Notes: generated by a model from the letters alone, not told the origin. Counted from the first letter of the stretch, positions 40,401-47,690 are shown. The stretch is DNA of 64,000 bases from Siphonodentalium dalli (GCA_032622095.1 CP136069.1:7644036-7708035), one strand, 5' to 3'. A program made the numbers and translations.

Positions 40401-40867
40401 GGATTGGATTCCAGAGTAATCAATGTTCTAATAAGCGATGTCACTGGGTCGCGGCCGTATTGGATTCATCCAGCTCCGGTCCGTGGTTTAAAATATTCTT
40501 CCAGTCCCGGTTTCGTGGTTCTAGTGCCACTGGTCCAAGTTTTGGAGTAGCATTTCCATATATGGACCTTCTGAATTATTCATGACTTCCATATATGGAA
40601 TGCTGCTCCAAAGCTTTTACCTGTAGAACTAGTATAGAACCACTCAACCGGACCTGTTGTGTCCAATATGGCCGCGAGTTAGTGACAGGGCGTATTATAT
40701 TGTTTCAGTATCTAGAGAAACAGGAGAAACTACAGCCTCTCTCTGGTGCAGGGACTGCCGATGACGTCGCCAAGGCAATCAAGTACCTCGTGTCCGATGA
40801 ATCGGCCATGGTTACCGGGAGAGATATTGTTGTGGATGGTGGACGATTGCTCGTACAAGACTGTTGA
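1414..40867 (+). CDS. Classical short-chain dehydrogenase/reductase, 3' half (five exons, partial gene)
   Basis: Five exons (1414-1454, 2896-2965, 6849-6885, 9315-9378, 40709-40867) splice in frame (phases: G|GT, 0, G|AT, AG|C, 0) into about 123 C-terminal residues ending in TGA. In order they carry CIVNISS with the catalytic Ser, the YSMSK active site (YxxxK), GIRVNTVSPG, KTDFHHNAGM, and DDVAKAIKYL...SAMVTG...VVDGG. This is the C-terminal half of a classical SDR (usual length about 250 residues), an NAD(P)(H)-dependent oxidoreductase. The N-terminal TGxxxGIG cofactor motif and NNAG motif are not in the window, so the gene starts upstream. Substrate and cofactor cannot be told. The closest family is the FabG-like or 'uncharacterized oxidoreductase' group common in invertebrates. 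The last intron (9379-40708, 31.3 kb) is almost entirely a minisatellite made from the fourth exon's own splice donor. All active-site residues seen are intact, so the gene looks functional. No signal peptide can be judged. Confidence 0.88.
1455..1967. other. SDR intron sequence, nothing recognised
   Basis: AT-rich intron between the first two exons. I see no coding potential, repeat unit or known element here. MITE family B begins at 1968. Confidence 0.5.
1968..2445 (+). mobile_element. TTAA-bounded MITE family B
   Basis: It starts TTAAAGGTACTCAATCCG and ends in the inverted form GGATTGAGTACC(T)TTTAA. The internal motif TTTGGGGGTAAAAAATATTT and its neighbourhood recur at 3863, 6997 and 41754. 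No ORF. TTAA termini suggest a piggyBac-like origin (inference). Confidence 0.7.
2446..2895. repeat. Intron with interspersed repeat shared with 39.0-39.6 kb
   Basis: The stretch of about 2745-2872 (AACGGAATTCTGAG ... ACCAATATATTTTATATT ... CGTTACCATTTCTGATTATG) is present inverted at about 39440-39575, and partly at 39045-39115. The rest of this intron segment shows nothing recognisable. Confidence 0.5.
2896..2965 (+). CDS. SDR exon with YxxxK active site
   Basis: The acceptor is TTTCAG at 2890-2895 and the donor is GTTG|GTAAGT. The 70-nt exon reads FSGA then VVYSMSKAALDHLTRILAV and one base of the next codon. Tyr and Lys of YSMSK are the catalytic YxxxK pair of the SDR family, and the following helix (AALDHLTRILAVDLA) is typical. 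An alternative acceptor TCTCAG seven bases downstream would break the phase set by the 1414-1454 exon, so 2896 is preferred. Confidence 0.87.
2966..3521. other. SDR intron sequence, nothing recognised
   Basis: A stretch from 3191 to 3583 is open on the + strand, but the product has no recognisable domain and runs into the MITE at 3522. I treat it as non-coding. Confidence 0.4.
3522..3755 (+). mobile_element. MITE family A, partial copy
   Basis: It starts TTAAAGGGTACTGTACCC and follows the family through GAGTACGAAGTAGTGTTACGG and on into the internal sequence shared with the long copy at 66-645. The far terminus is missing. Confidence 0.6.
3975..5187 (+). pseudogene. Reverse transcriptase C-terminal region, frameshifted
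   Basis: The first frame (3975 to about 4292) reads FLIYINDI, the catalytic FADDTSLF motif and HKHLGLTFD. It then shifts by one base in a G-run near 4290 into the second frame (to 5187), which continues with IHIRSMLDKAW, the thumb-like IRPILEYASPVWD, and a C-terminal CxC...H...C cluster (FCLCGEFETTYHYLFEC). These motifs are those of a non-LTR element of the Jockey/CR1-like group; exact clade is uncertain. The 5' half (endonuclease, early RT motifs) is absent. With the truncation and frameshift it cannot be autonomous. Confidence 0.85.
5498..5555 (+). repeat. CT-rich microsatellite
   Basis: Imperfect (CT)n tract in the 3' region of the LINE copy. Confidence 0.85.
6167..6384. other. Short intron stretch, nothing recognised
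   Basis: No coding signal or repeat recognised between the MITE and the Helentron-like element. Confidence 0.4.
6385..6785 (+). mobile_element. Helentron-derived / pearl-like repeat
   Basis: It starts with a TGTCTGTCTGTC microsatellite, followed by two diverged copies of a unit of about 150-160 bp (ACCGATCCGACTCAAAT ... CACGTGCGACCGTGT ... CGCT(C/T)ATATAGGCATGTTTCTG). It then has a small hairpin CGAACAAAAGTTCG and ends GGCACGTTGGCTAGT. Microsatellite plus tandem core plus 3' hairpin ahead of CTAG is the layout of Helentron-derived elements such as the bivalve pearl family. A relative is at 46147-46580. Confidence 0.6.
6849..6885 (+). CDS. SDR microexon (RVNTV segment, 37 nt)
   Basis: This 37-nt exon lies between TTTTGCAG and GTGAGC. 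With one base from the previous exon it reads DLATSGIRVNTV and leaves AG, which the next exon completes to Ser. GIRVN.V.PG is a near-invariant SDR block after the YxxxK helix. Both split codons fit, which makes chance unlikely despite the very small size. Confidence 0.83.
6997..7422 (+). mobile_element. MITE family B copy
   Basis: It starts TTAAAGGTACACAATCCGAT, ends AATCGGATTATGTATCTTTAA, and has CCCCATATCATCAGATTCCA near the left end. Diverged but complete at both ends. No ORF of its own. Confidence 0.65.
7423..7862. other. SDR intron sequence, nothing recognised
   Basis: AT-rich, no coding or repeat signal recognised. Confidence 0.4.
7863..8370. mobile_element. Foldback element with palindromic arms (family D), copy 1
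   Basis: The left arm (7863-7985) and right arm (about 8255-8370) are inverted copies of each other. Each arm is itself a palindrome of about 100 bp, from GCAGAATGAGGT through GGGTGAATTTAGTGATG and a CCCGC/GCGGG turn back to CCTCATTCTGC. The roughly 270-bp middle has no ORF. Confidence 0.75.
8432..8872. mobile_element. Foldback element with palindromic arms (family D), copy 2
   Basis: Same design as copy 1, more diverged: the left arm is about 8440-8535 and the right arm about 8760-8860, each self-complementary. The middle has CAACTGCTATGGGAG and ATGGGCACATAGATTATGCA, also found (diverged) at 40150-40250. Confidence 0.65.
9053..9131. mobile_element. Single palindrome of family C
   Basis: GGCCAATACATTCTCTTATA ... 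AATGCATTGGCACAGGG is a diverged single arm of the palindrome seen at 917-991 and 1069-1144. It lies in the SDR intron just upstream of the 9315 exon. Confidence 0.65.
9315..9378 (+). CDS. SDR exon whose 3' end seeds the minisatellite
   Basis: After ATTTCCAG the 64-nt exon completes a Ser codon and reads PGVVKTDFHHNAGM followed by TDDKYKA, ending in phase 0 at GGCA|GTGAGT (9378/9379). PG and the TDFH..AGM stretch match the substrate-loop region of classical SDRs. The last 8 coding bases (ACAAGGCA) are the first 8 bases of the repeat unit, so the array begins at 9371 inside the exon. The choice of this donor is fixed by frame: joining it to 40709 continues KYKA-YLEKQEK without a stop, while every later donor in the array introduces one. 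Confidence 0.87.
9379..9384 (+). promoter_or_regulatory. Authentic 5' splice site of the 31.3-kb last intron
   Basis: GCA|GTGAGT. The intron side fits the U1-binding consensus (GTRAGT) and the exon side (GCA) is weak. It is the first of about 1,400 near-identical copies and the only one that preserves the reading frame. Confidence 0.8.
11644..16120. repeat. Higher-order copy A of the minisatellite (about 4.48 kb)
   Basis: Rare variants recur at a fixed distance: GACTAGTAT at 11644 and 16121, CATAAAATGCAG at about 11550 and 16027, CACGACAG at about 11487 and 15964, and GAGTATTAT at 13382 and 17859, all 4,477 bp apart. The insertion variant TAGTGTATAC at 14831 and 19346 is 4,515 bp apart, so two 19-bp units differ between copies. 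Boundaries are the marker positions; similarity starts somewhat further left (about 11.3 kb). Confidence 0.8.
16121..20635. repeat. Higher-order copy B of the minisatellite (about 4.52 kb)
   Basis: This is the second register-matched copy of the block at 11644-16120. The order of rare unit variants is the same along the copy. The next GACTAGTAT marker falls at 20636, 4,515 bp on. Confidence 0.8.
20636..23270. repeat. Higher-order copy C, internally deleted
   Basis: It begins at the same GACTAGTAT marker, but GAGTATTAT follows at 21138 and TAGTGTATAC at 22709. These lie 3,279 and 3,363 bp from their counterparts in copy B instead of about 4.5 kb, so about 1.2 kb of units is missing between the first two markers. 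Confidence 0.65.
23271..25845. repeat. Higher-order copy D1 of the minisatellite (about 2.6 kb)
   Basis: Marker variants recur in D2: TCAGTAG at 23271 and 25922 (2,651 bp), ATATAAGG at 23771 and 26403, GAGCAG at 25184 and 27816, and TTAGTAG at 25739 and 28371 (each 2,632 bp). The 19-bp difference in offset is one unit. Similarity fades after about 25845. Confidence 0.75.
25922..28477. repeat. Higher-order copy D2 of the minisatellite (about 2.6 kb)
   Basis: This is the second member of the 2,632/2,651-bp tandem duplication, with the same rare variants in the same order as D1. The pattern diverges after about 28477, where a 23-bp unit replaces a 19-bp unit. Confidence 0.75.
33680..38100. repeat. 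Higher-order pair with about 3.37-kb offset
   Basis: GGCGGTG at 33686 and 37072 (3,386 bp), GAGCAG at 33928 and 37295, GTAGTGGG at 34041/34125 and 37408/37492 (3,367 bp), and TATTAT at 34391 and 37759 (3,368 bp, one base lost near 34351). The two halves therefore descend from one block with small indels. Confidence 0.65.
38721..39103. other. Intron flank right of the minisatellite
   Basis: Ordinary AT-rich sequence. From about 39045 it carries a partial copy of the repeat also at 39440-39575. No coding signal. Confidence 0.4.
39104..39256 (+). repeat. Direct repeat, left copy (about 150 bp)
   Basis: Shares the order CTACA(C/G)CTTTTA.CG, CTCGGGGT/TTCGGGGT, AACAATT.TCTAT, CCATAGGA, CACAGATTTCTA, GTAGAACAGTATACAC and GGTGGCGTTAAT with 39942-40092, in the same orientation. 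Confidence 0.65.
39257..39941. other. Sequence between the direct repeats
   Basis: Contains the inverted copy (about 39440-39575) of the repeat at 2745-2872 and a C-run at 39465-39479. Nothing coding recognised. Confidence 0.4.
39942..40092 (+). repeat. Direct repeat, right copy (about 150 bp)
   Basis: Partner of 39104-39256, diverged by substitutions and small indels. The two enclose about 685 bp with no ORF. They may be ends of a degraded LTR-like or composite element. Confidence 0.6.
40147..40395. mobile_element. Degraded family D foldback copy
   Basis: AACTGCTATGGGAG, ATTATGCATTTTATCTTCTG and CCACCCTCTGGGGACCTCAT then TCTGCAAATGACAGACACAC match family D. The left palindrome is largely lost. 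Confidence 0.5.
40437..40689. mobile_element. Foldback element abutting the terminal SDR exon
   Basis: The left arm GTCACTGGGTCGCGGCCGTA and onward is matched inverted by the right arm ending TATGGCCGCGAGTTAGTGAC. The centre carries CATTTCCATATATGGA facing TCCATATATGGAATG. It ends about 20 bases before the 3' splice site at 40708/40709, so it overlaps or borders the branch-point region. Confidence 0.65.
40709..40867 (+). CDS. SDR terminal coding exon
   Basis: The acceptor is ATATTGTTTCAG at 40697-40708. The exon has 53 codons including the stop: YLEKQEKLQPLSGAG, then TADDVAKAIKYLVSDESAMV, then TGRDIVVDGGRLLVQDC and TGA. The pattern G...DDVA.AI.YL.SD.SA.VTG..I.VDGG is the diagnostic C-terminus of classical SDRs. 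It starts in phase 0, matching the end of the 9315-9378 exon 31 kb upstream. A foldback element (40437-40689) ends only about 20 bases before the acceptor. Confidence 0.92.
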   Translation, partial: YLEKQEKLQPLSGAGTADDVAKAIKYLVSDESAMVTGRDIVVDGGRLLVQDC

Positions 40868-40930
40868 TTGCGAATTCACATTTGGAAAAAATAAATACCA
40901 CTGCGAACAACCACGAATAATAAAGAAACT
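40868..40930 (+). terminator. Short 3' UTR and polyadenylation signals of the SDR gene
   Basis: Two AATAAA hexamers lie at 40890-40895 and 40919-40924, within 60 bases of the stop codon. The second is the better placed for cleavage near 40940. The 3' UTR would be only about 60-80 nt. Confidence 0.65.
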
Positions 40931-41753
40931 ATAATTATATAATAGCTGACATGATTCTTATTTTACTTTTCTGCAGATAGATATAATTGATATTATTTCC
41001 CGAAATAAAAATTTGAACTTGCTGCTTGAATAAGAATTTTATTTTTAATGTCAAAACGCCCAAAAGACATATTATGGTAGACATATAAGCCGGCGACAGA
41101 TCAGACGAGGAGGCAGTCATACATATAATTAAGAAACAAAACACTTAGTAAACAAAATATATATATTGTCAAATAACAATTAAATCAAACCGTGAATTAA
41201 TTTTACTTCATTCATGAATGCAGTTAGCGTATATTGAGATGCCAACTCGGGTTCGAACTATTTTCAATGATCCCGAAAACAAGCCACGTGTGAAAAGGGA
41301 CGCAATTGTATGGAGTTTGACTGTCAATCAAGACTTGCAGGAATATTCCATTTCATTTGCACTTAAGTCTAAATAAATCAAAAATGTGAAGACGACTTGC
41401 CATACTTATTGGCCACATTTCTACTTATTGGCCGACTTCTTGACTGTTTTTTCCACTTATTGGCCAACTTTTTGTTACTTATGATGGAGGCAGATTTCTG
41501 CCGAATAACCTAGCTAATTAATAATAATATGAGTTACAACAGTAAAGTTTGAAGACAAAATTATTTAACTCTGTGTGCGTTATATAATTTGTCTTCAAAC
41601 ATTTCAGTGATAACTAATTAACTATTTCTGTATTATATATATACTCATTGACGAGTAGTTCCCTTATTTATCATTTCTGTACTGTATACTGATTGACGAG
41701 TAGTTCCCTTAGAAAATGATTATATAATAAATCAAAAACCACCATCGTTTGTT
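40931..41753. other. Downstream flank of the SDR gene
   Basis: AT-rich. Contains a spaced motif CTTATTGGCC repeated four times (about 41400-41470), a hairpin GTTTGAAGACAAA...TTTGTCTTCAAAC (about 41546-41606), and a two-copy tandem repeat around ACTGATTGACGAGTAGTTCC (about 41640-41712). No coding sequence recognised. Confidence 0.45.
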
Positions 41754-42203
41754 TTAAAGGTACGCAATCTGATTTGATGGTCCCCATATTATCAGATCCA
41801 AACAACAACCAGATTTTTTTTAAATGCCACTCCAGTTATCAGAGTCGATTAATTGCCAAAAATTAATGCTAACCACAGTCAATTTAGTATAAAATTGCCC
41901 AAAACCTGTTATTTATCAACATTTTGTTCAACGAAATTTTGTCGGTTTGTCAAATATCTGACACAAACAAGCCACTTGATTTTAGAGTTATCCATCTTCA
42001 TCCGCAATTTGGTCCGAGACCGTCTTCTGGTCTACATTTTACAGGGCCACTAAAATGATCGATGGTGAAAAATAATAGATTTCAAAAATCTAATAACTCC
42101 GAACTTTTATGGGTGGGTTCCTCGACTCGAATCAAATATTTTTGGCCCCCGAAACTAAGGAAATATTAATTTGCGATCATTAATTCGGAGTCTGCATCTT
42201 TAA
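41754..42203 (+). mobile_element. MITE family B copy
   Basis: It starts TTAAAGGTACGCAATCTGAT and ends TTCGGAGTCTGCATCTTTAA. The interior matches the copies at 1968, 3863 and 6997. No ORF of its own. Confidence 0.65.
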
Positions 42204-42346
42204 CTAATTATCTAAACATTTCCCACAATGCATGTGAAATTTTGAATTCTTCTACACTTGTATTATAATTTCGTCTGCTCAAATATACTTAGCATCTCTT
42301 TAAATGAATATATATAATAGATCATTGCAATGCATACTTTTATAAC

Positions 42347-42609
42347 TTAAAGGGGTACTGTACGCCAAATGTTGTTGTTGGTTGTTATAGTCTCCAAGTC
42401 GGAGAATAAGGTAACAATTTTTTCATTATTTGAAAGTCTGTTGAGTACGAAGTAGTGTTACGGATGACAAATTTACCGGAATGCAAAAATACAAATTGTC
42501 GTTGTCGATACATCTTCGACTCAAATTACTTATGTTTCTATATATTATCGATATTAGATCGTTGTTGTCACCGGAAATTTAATGAAAATGGCGTACAGTA
42601 TCCCTTTAA
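42347..42609 (+). mobile_element. MITE family A, complete 263-bp copy
   Basis: TTAAAGGGGTACTGTACGCC at the left and GGCGTACAGTATCCCTTTAA at the right form near-perfect terminal inverted repeats. TTAA at both ends is the expected piggyBac-type duplication. This copy defines the family. Confidence 0.8.
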
Positions 42610-42708
42610 TGAAGAATCCATTTAGTATAAAGAGGTTTAAACTTAATTGAAACAAGAGTTATTTCTTAACCTTTCTATGACTGGAGCTTCCTGATTTTTT
42701 GTGAAAAC

Positions 42709-42886
42709 CCTGTGCCAATGCATTCTCTTATATATGTGAGTCGGCCATAAGGCGCCTCGCAAATATAAGGGAATACATTGGCCTAACAATATTTACCATG
42801 ATCTTGTAAGCCAGTGCATTATCTTATATTTGTGAGGCTCCCTTTGAGAGACTCACGTATATAAGAGAATGCACTGGCACAGGATT
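42709..42886. mobile_element. Family C paired-palindrome element
   Basis: Two palindromes (about 42712-42782 and 42811-42880) on the motif TGCCAATGCATTCTCTTATA, inverted to each other across about 30 bp. More diverged than 917-1144. Confidence 0.65.
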
Positions 42887-43086
42887 ATTTAATGCTGCAC
42901 CAGTGTAGTTCCCGTAATCAAAGGGTACGTTAAACTTAATTGAAGCAAGAGTTATTTCTGAAATAGATAAAGCACCACCTTAATTTCTTTGCTGAAGGGT
43001 TAAAAATTAGATGCACAATATTTTTGTTCTGATATAATTATAAAATTATATAAAACTAAATCATCTTGTAAACGCACGAGTCCAAG

Positions 43087-43160
43087 TCTGCAAATAGTAT
43101 GTCTATCATTTGCAGAATTAGCCCCCCCCCCCCCCCAGGGGGTCAATTTAGTTATGCTAC
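43087..43160 (+). mobile_element. Truncated family D arm
   Basis: CTGCAAATAGTATGTCTATC and ATTTGCAGAATTAG match the left edge of family D. A long C-run (43122-43137) follows and the palindrome is lost. Confidence 0.45.
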
Positions 43161-43319
43161 CTCTATGGAAATCTCCGAATATCTGTTATGGTATTATTTA
43201 TTAAATTTTCGGCTTATTGATTACGGACTGGCTAGAGTGTCGTATAGGGCCTACGGCACTTTATCCGAACTGCTAAAGTGTTGTATACGGTACTTTAGCC
43301 AAACTGCTAAAGTACCGTA

Positions 43320-44100
43320 GATCTATGCGCTGCTTGCATGACGTAATTTGTCACGTCAAATGTGCGCGTTCGTCACGATCACAACGAGCAGCGCCAGAGC
43401 GCTGAATTATTCAACGCCGATTCCACGGGCACATGTGGTACTGGCTCTATGACGCTCCGACGCTCTGCTCTGTTCACCGTCATGCACAGTGTAACGACGT
43501 ATTCTCATAGAGCCAGCGTCTAGTCCAGAGCACATGTATGCTATGCTCAATGCGGGAATTCGAGCGTTTTCAGACAACACGAGATAATTGGGGATTTTAA
43601 TCCACGTAGAATTATCCATTTTGAAAATCTGAATCACGTGGCTGGTTAGAGTATTACTGTAAATTATGGACTCGAAAGAAACTATATGTAGACGAGTCAC
43701 GAATGATGGAAGAGAAAAAATTCTATGATATCCACCCTCAATTAGAGGGACTTGCGATGCATTTCTAGGGGGACTTGCTGCATTTCTGGGGACTTGCTGC
43801 ATTCGGGGACTTGCTGCAATTAGTTAGGTAAACCCCTTTTTTGTTCCGCGCACTGTTTCGAGGTGCCGTCTAATTTTTCTCAAACAAAGTCGTACAGTAA
43901 TAAGTGCGCGAAAAGTCTTAAATTATCGGCCTTGTTTGACCTTGTCCTTGACACACATTTTCATGATCGTATGTTGTGTGTCGTCATCGGAATATCATTG
44001 AATTTTTTCTCTCCCATTATTCGTGTTTTTATAAATAGTCTGGTCAATATCTGTGGAAAACAAGATGGTAACTTCATGAAAACATCGAAGGTAAGCTGAT
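43320..44100 (+). promoter_or_regulatory. CpG-richer block with a possible first exon (speculative)
   Basis: About 43325-43560 is locally rich in CG dinucleotides. It contains CRE-like TGACGTAA and GTCACGTCA and an inverted repeat GGCTCTATGA/TCATAGAGCC (about 43442 and 43503). Downstream, ATGAAAACATCGAAG is followed directly by GTAAGC at 44091. This could be a promoter and five-codon first exon of an unseen gene, but no partner exon was found. Confidence 0.15.
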
Positions 44101-44400
44101 ATTTGAATATATATACTAGTATTGTCTATTGAGCATTGTAAATAAAGCCTGAGACAGAGGTATCAGTATGGTTATCACTGTCACTCACTGTGTTAGTGTG
44201 TAACACTAACAGTGTGTTAGTGTGTCAGCGTGTGTCGTTTTCGTTTCATTCCACGTATAGCAATCAGTGAATCACTCATTCACCGATACGGCATGCTTGT
44301 CATGATGAGGATCAGTGAATTTGAAACTTGGATCTGCTTGGATTGGAATGGAAGAAAATTGAAGTTCACCTGATGACAAGGTCAAGGCAGTAACATGGCC

Positions 44401-44556
44401 TAGTCCAACAATTTAGACGATTCGGATTCTTAATTTAAGCCCTATTTTAATATTTGGACATTTATGTGGCCTTAATCCCTCATTAATACAATCGTAAATG
44501 TCCAAATATTAAAATACTAGTATGTATTAATCCGAATAGTCTAATTTGTTGGACTA
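44401..44556. mobile_element. 156-bp foldback with 10-bp target-site duplication
   Basis: The ends TAGTCCAACAATTTAGACGA and TCTAATTTGTTGGACTA are inverted repeats, and the centre pairs ATTTTAATATTTGGACATTTA-like arms. It is flanked by the exact 10-bp direct repeat TAACATGGCC at 44391-44400 and 44557-44566. A 9-11-bp duplication is typical of Mutator-like elements (inference). Confidence 0.75.
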
Positions 44557-44758
44557 TAACATGGCCCATGGGGAACTTGTAGCAAAAACATATTGAAATA
44601 TATACCTCATATACTACCACAGGGGGGGGGGGGGGTCACTAATTCGGTACTGAATAGCGCCGAACGCTGTCAACGTTGATTTTATGACTCACTGCACCAA
44701 TTTTGGTCGGATAAACGGTATTGTCGCGTATTGCTATTTCCAAAAGTGATATATAAAC

Positions 44759-45741
44759 TAGTGTTCAAACGATTAGTCGACAAATAATCGTCGATGTTGG
44801 TTTATCGGAAAATCGACTCTAACTTCCACAGTCGACTAGTCGGAATACAGTATATAATCTCATCAGCTGGCCTTGAAAATGCATGGTTTCACTAAATGTG
44901 GGTTAGAAAAGCAGCAAAGATAGCTAGTCTATGTTCAAGAAGCCTTCCAAAGTCCGAACATATGTAATAATGTCGAGCTTGACATAGAACTACGCCGAAA
45001 TTCGCCATTGCGATAATTCAAGTTAACCACTATTTTGGTTCAAATAGTCATGAAACGGTGACAATTAACTTGCTGAGAACATTATTCTTTTTATATATAT
45101 ATACTCCCTATACCGCGGACGCACATATTCGTAGTGCGCTAGGCCTCAGTGCGCATTTCTAACCAACAAAGGTAAAGAGGGAGGGGCTTCCACAAAAGTG
45201 TTCGTCGATACTAACTGAGTCTAACTCTCCGCTTGCTACGTACGCCTTACAGAAGTTATGGCAACTTACAAAGTAGGCCTATGTACGCATCATCGATTCA
45301 TCGTATATATAATCATTATAATGTGTGTCACACAGTGTGTTTTCTTTTCTTTTTTTTATTTTGAGCTGACTCTGAGACTGAGTATCGTTTATTTTCTATA
45401 CCCTGGCAGGGAAGTATTTATTTGATTTCATGATTAAACAGAAAATCCCTCAATTATTTATTCTCATTATCATCGTAGATTCGTAGGGAACTTATTTGCG
45501 ATTGGTGGGTTTCTAGAGCACTGGTTCATTTGCAACAAAACCATGTGATGTGTCATGTGATTCAATTCTCCGATCACAGTAGAGTGTAAATATTGTGATG
45601 ATGGCACGGAATTTTTAATTTTCTTTTACATGTGTTTCATAAGTATAAGGTTGGTGATGTATTTGGCCGACTAGTCTACATCGACTTGACTTTTGGGGTT
45701 CGACTAGTCGACTCCAGAATCCCAGAGTCGTTTGAACACTA
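44759..45741. mobile_element. Non-autonomous hAT-type element (983 bp)
   Basis: The ends TAGTGTTCAAACGATTAGTC and AGAGTCGTTTGAACACTA are inverted, with subterminal CGACTAGTCG palindromes at both sides. The exact 8-bp duplication ATATAAAC lies at 44751-44758 and 45742-45749, as expected for hAT. No transposase ORF inside. Confidence 0.85.
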
Positions 45742-45861
45742 ATATAAACCCTCCTTACCATGTAATGTACTGTAGAATGCCGATATAACCTGTTTTGTAC
45801 TTTCAAGTGGAAGAAATCTTTCTAATCGAACCATAAACATGGCCTGATTCGCCATTAATCA

Positions 45862-45980
45862 TGGCAAAATATGCCCTCTTTCTGATTGGTCGATATTCAC
45901 GTGGCTTTGTTTACGAAAACACGGTCAGAAAAAAAACATTATGTATATTAAATATCGACCAATGAGAAAGAGTCACATTT
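45862..45980. repeat. Small inverted repeat
   Basis: CTCTTTCTGATTGGTCGATA (about 45878) faces TATCGACCAATGAGAAAGAG (about 45955), about 60 bp apart. Probably a short foldback relic. Confidence 0.55.
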
Positions 45981-46146
45981 GCTAACACCGTGTGCATAAC
46001 GTAACTATCACAAGTATAACGTACTCTGATAACAACTTATCACCAATTTCATGCTTAAGACATTTTAAACATATCATCTTCGGCTTGTTTTATTTTATTT
46101 TTATTAAAAGGAATAACAAATGGGGGTAATCTCATATATATTTTGA

Positions 46147-46580
46147 AGACCTCTGTCTGTTTGCTTGTATGTCTGTATGTTTGTCTGTATGTCATTTATA
46201 CAAATCTACGATTCTCGACCGATCGGGACGAAACTTGGTACGTGTGTGTAGTTTGACCAGGCGGTGAACGTTGTCGTATTGGCGAGCCCGTGCGGCGCCC
46301 GCTTCGCGCATGCGCAGACGAGATCTCGGAAACGGGTGGAGCTATCGACTTGAAATTTGGTATGTGAATGTATCTTGCCCCGGATACGAATTTTATCGGG
46401 TTGCCGAGCCCGTGCGACGCCAGCTTCGCGCATGCGCAGACCAGATCTCGGAAACGGGTAGAGCTATCGACTTGAAATTTGGTTTTTGAATAGCCCGGAC
46501 AACAACGTCGGGCTGGGTAGAGCTATCGACTTGAAATTTGGTTTTTGAATAGCCCGGACAACGTCGGGCTCATCGGCTAG
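46147..46580 (+). mobile_element. Helentron-derived / pearl-like repeat
   Basis: TGTCTGTTTG/TGTATGTC microsatellite, then tandem copies carrying GAGCTATCGACTTGAAATTT (at least three, the last shortened) and CTTCGCGCATGCGCAGAC. A hairpin GCCCGGACAACGTCGGGC follows, and the element ends CATCGGCTAG. The hairpin followed about 10 bases later by CTAG matches a Helitron/Helentron 3' end. Confidence 0.65.
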
Positions 46581-47010
46581 TAAATATATATAACGACAAA
46601 TAGAATCAAATTGGTCATTTTCTTGGTACAGGCAAACAAGGTACGAAAATTGGTGAAATCTGAGTACGAACGTCGGAGTGTTGATCCCCTATCGTATTCC
46701 GTTAATCACCAACTGTGGAGTGCATGTTCACGGTCTGGTTTGAAGCAATTTTCTCACTTCAAAGTACATGTATACAAAAGTTGTTTTTAGACATTCCACT
46801 GCATTTGACAGTGTAAGGAGGTTTTTATTCACTTTTGAAAGAAGAAAAACAAGCGACAATTCTGTTTACGCGGCCATAATCGGTTCGGTGAGTCAGAAAT
46901 GCAACGAATTTCGGGAATCGGAAACCGAAAGATGTCTAGCCTTGTCTACCAAGTGCCTGTGGGCAGTACTAGTAGTAGTACGTAGCTCATTTTGTCATAA
47001 AGCCCGATTG
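46581..47010. other. Unrecognised stretch with short open frames
   Basis: From an acceptor-like TTGGTACAG at about 46633 one frame is open for 58 codons, and another frame is open 46768-47019. Neither product resembles a known family. Left unannotated as a gene. Confidence 0.3.
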
Positions 47011-47033
47011 ACTCATTGAGGCTAATGGGGTCG

Positions 47034-47690
47034 TTTTATACATAAATGCACACCAGTCTCAGTCTGCGCGAGATTAAAATGTTGCCGTAAATAATTGCCA
47101 TCTGCTTCAGTTCAGACTGTTTTTCTTCCGTAGTTCTAATAAACGTAAAGGCATTTGTTTATCATGTAACAGAGAGTGAGAGAGAGAAGTGCGGGAGTCT
47201 CACCGAAAGTTGGCAGCACCCGGAATCCCAAGCCGGTCAACCATCCAAGGACTAACCGAGCTCGACATTGCTTAACCGAATGGCATGTACACCATTGTTA
47301 GATTTCTGGTTTGTATCGTCTTTTTTCAGTTTAATGAACGTACACTGCGGCAACTAGATGTACTCCATGGCCGAATGGCAAGTACACTGCGGCCCAACTG
47401 TAGTTAGCTGGTGGAGCCGCATTGTAGTCGCATTTCGGCGGCGGTGGCAATGCTAACCGCACCGTGGTTAAGTGGACACTTGTTTTGTCCAGCAGGGTAC
47501 ATGTACATGATTTGACTTTATATTAATAGTGTGGTATTAAACAGGGACAAAAAGAACTGCATTGGCCATTGTTGTTTGTTCGAAACAAAATCAACTTACA
47601 AAAAATATCAACACGTGTGCTTTTATGTAGAAAACACTGCAACAATGACCCTGTCACGTGAAACTACGTGAGACTGGTGTGCATTTATAT
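47034..47690. mobile_element. Element with terminal inverted repeats
   Basis: ATAAATGCACACCAGTCTCA at about 47040 is matched inverted by TGAGACTGGTGTGCATTTAT at about 47668, and similarity extends outwards (TAATGGGGT on both sides). Non-coding interior of about 600 bp. Confidence 0.6.

Noticed and set aside
43407-43802. 131-codon minus-strand ORF
   Set aside because: The start is a simple repeat of a CTTGCTGCATT-type unit, there is no recognisable domain, and no splice context supports it.
46633-47019. Open frames after an acceptor-like TTGGTACAG
   Set aside because: Two short frames in different phases with no family resemblance and no matching donor or neighbouring exon.
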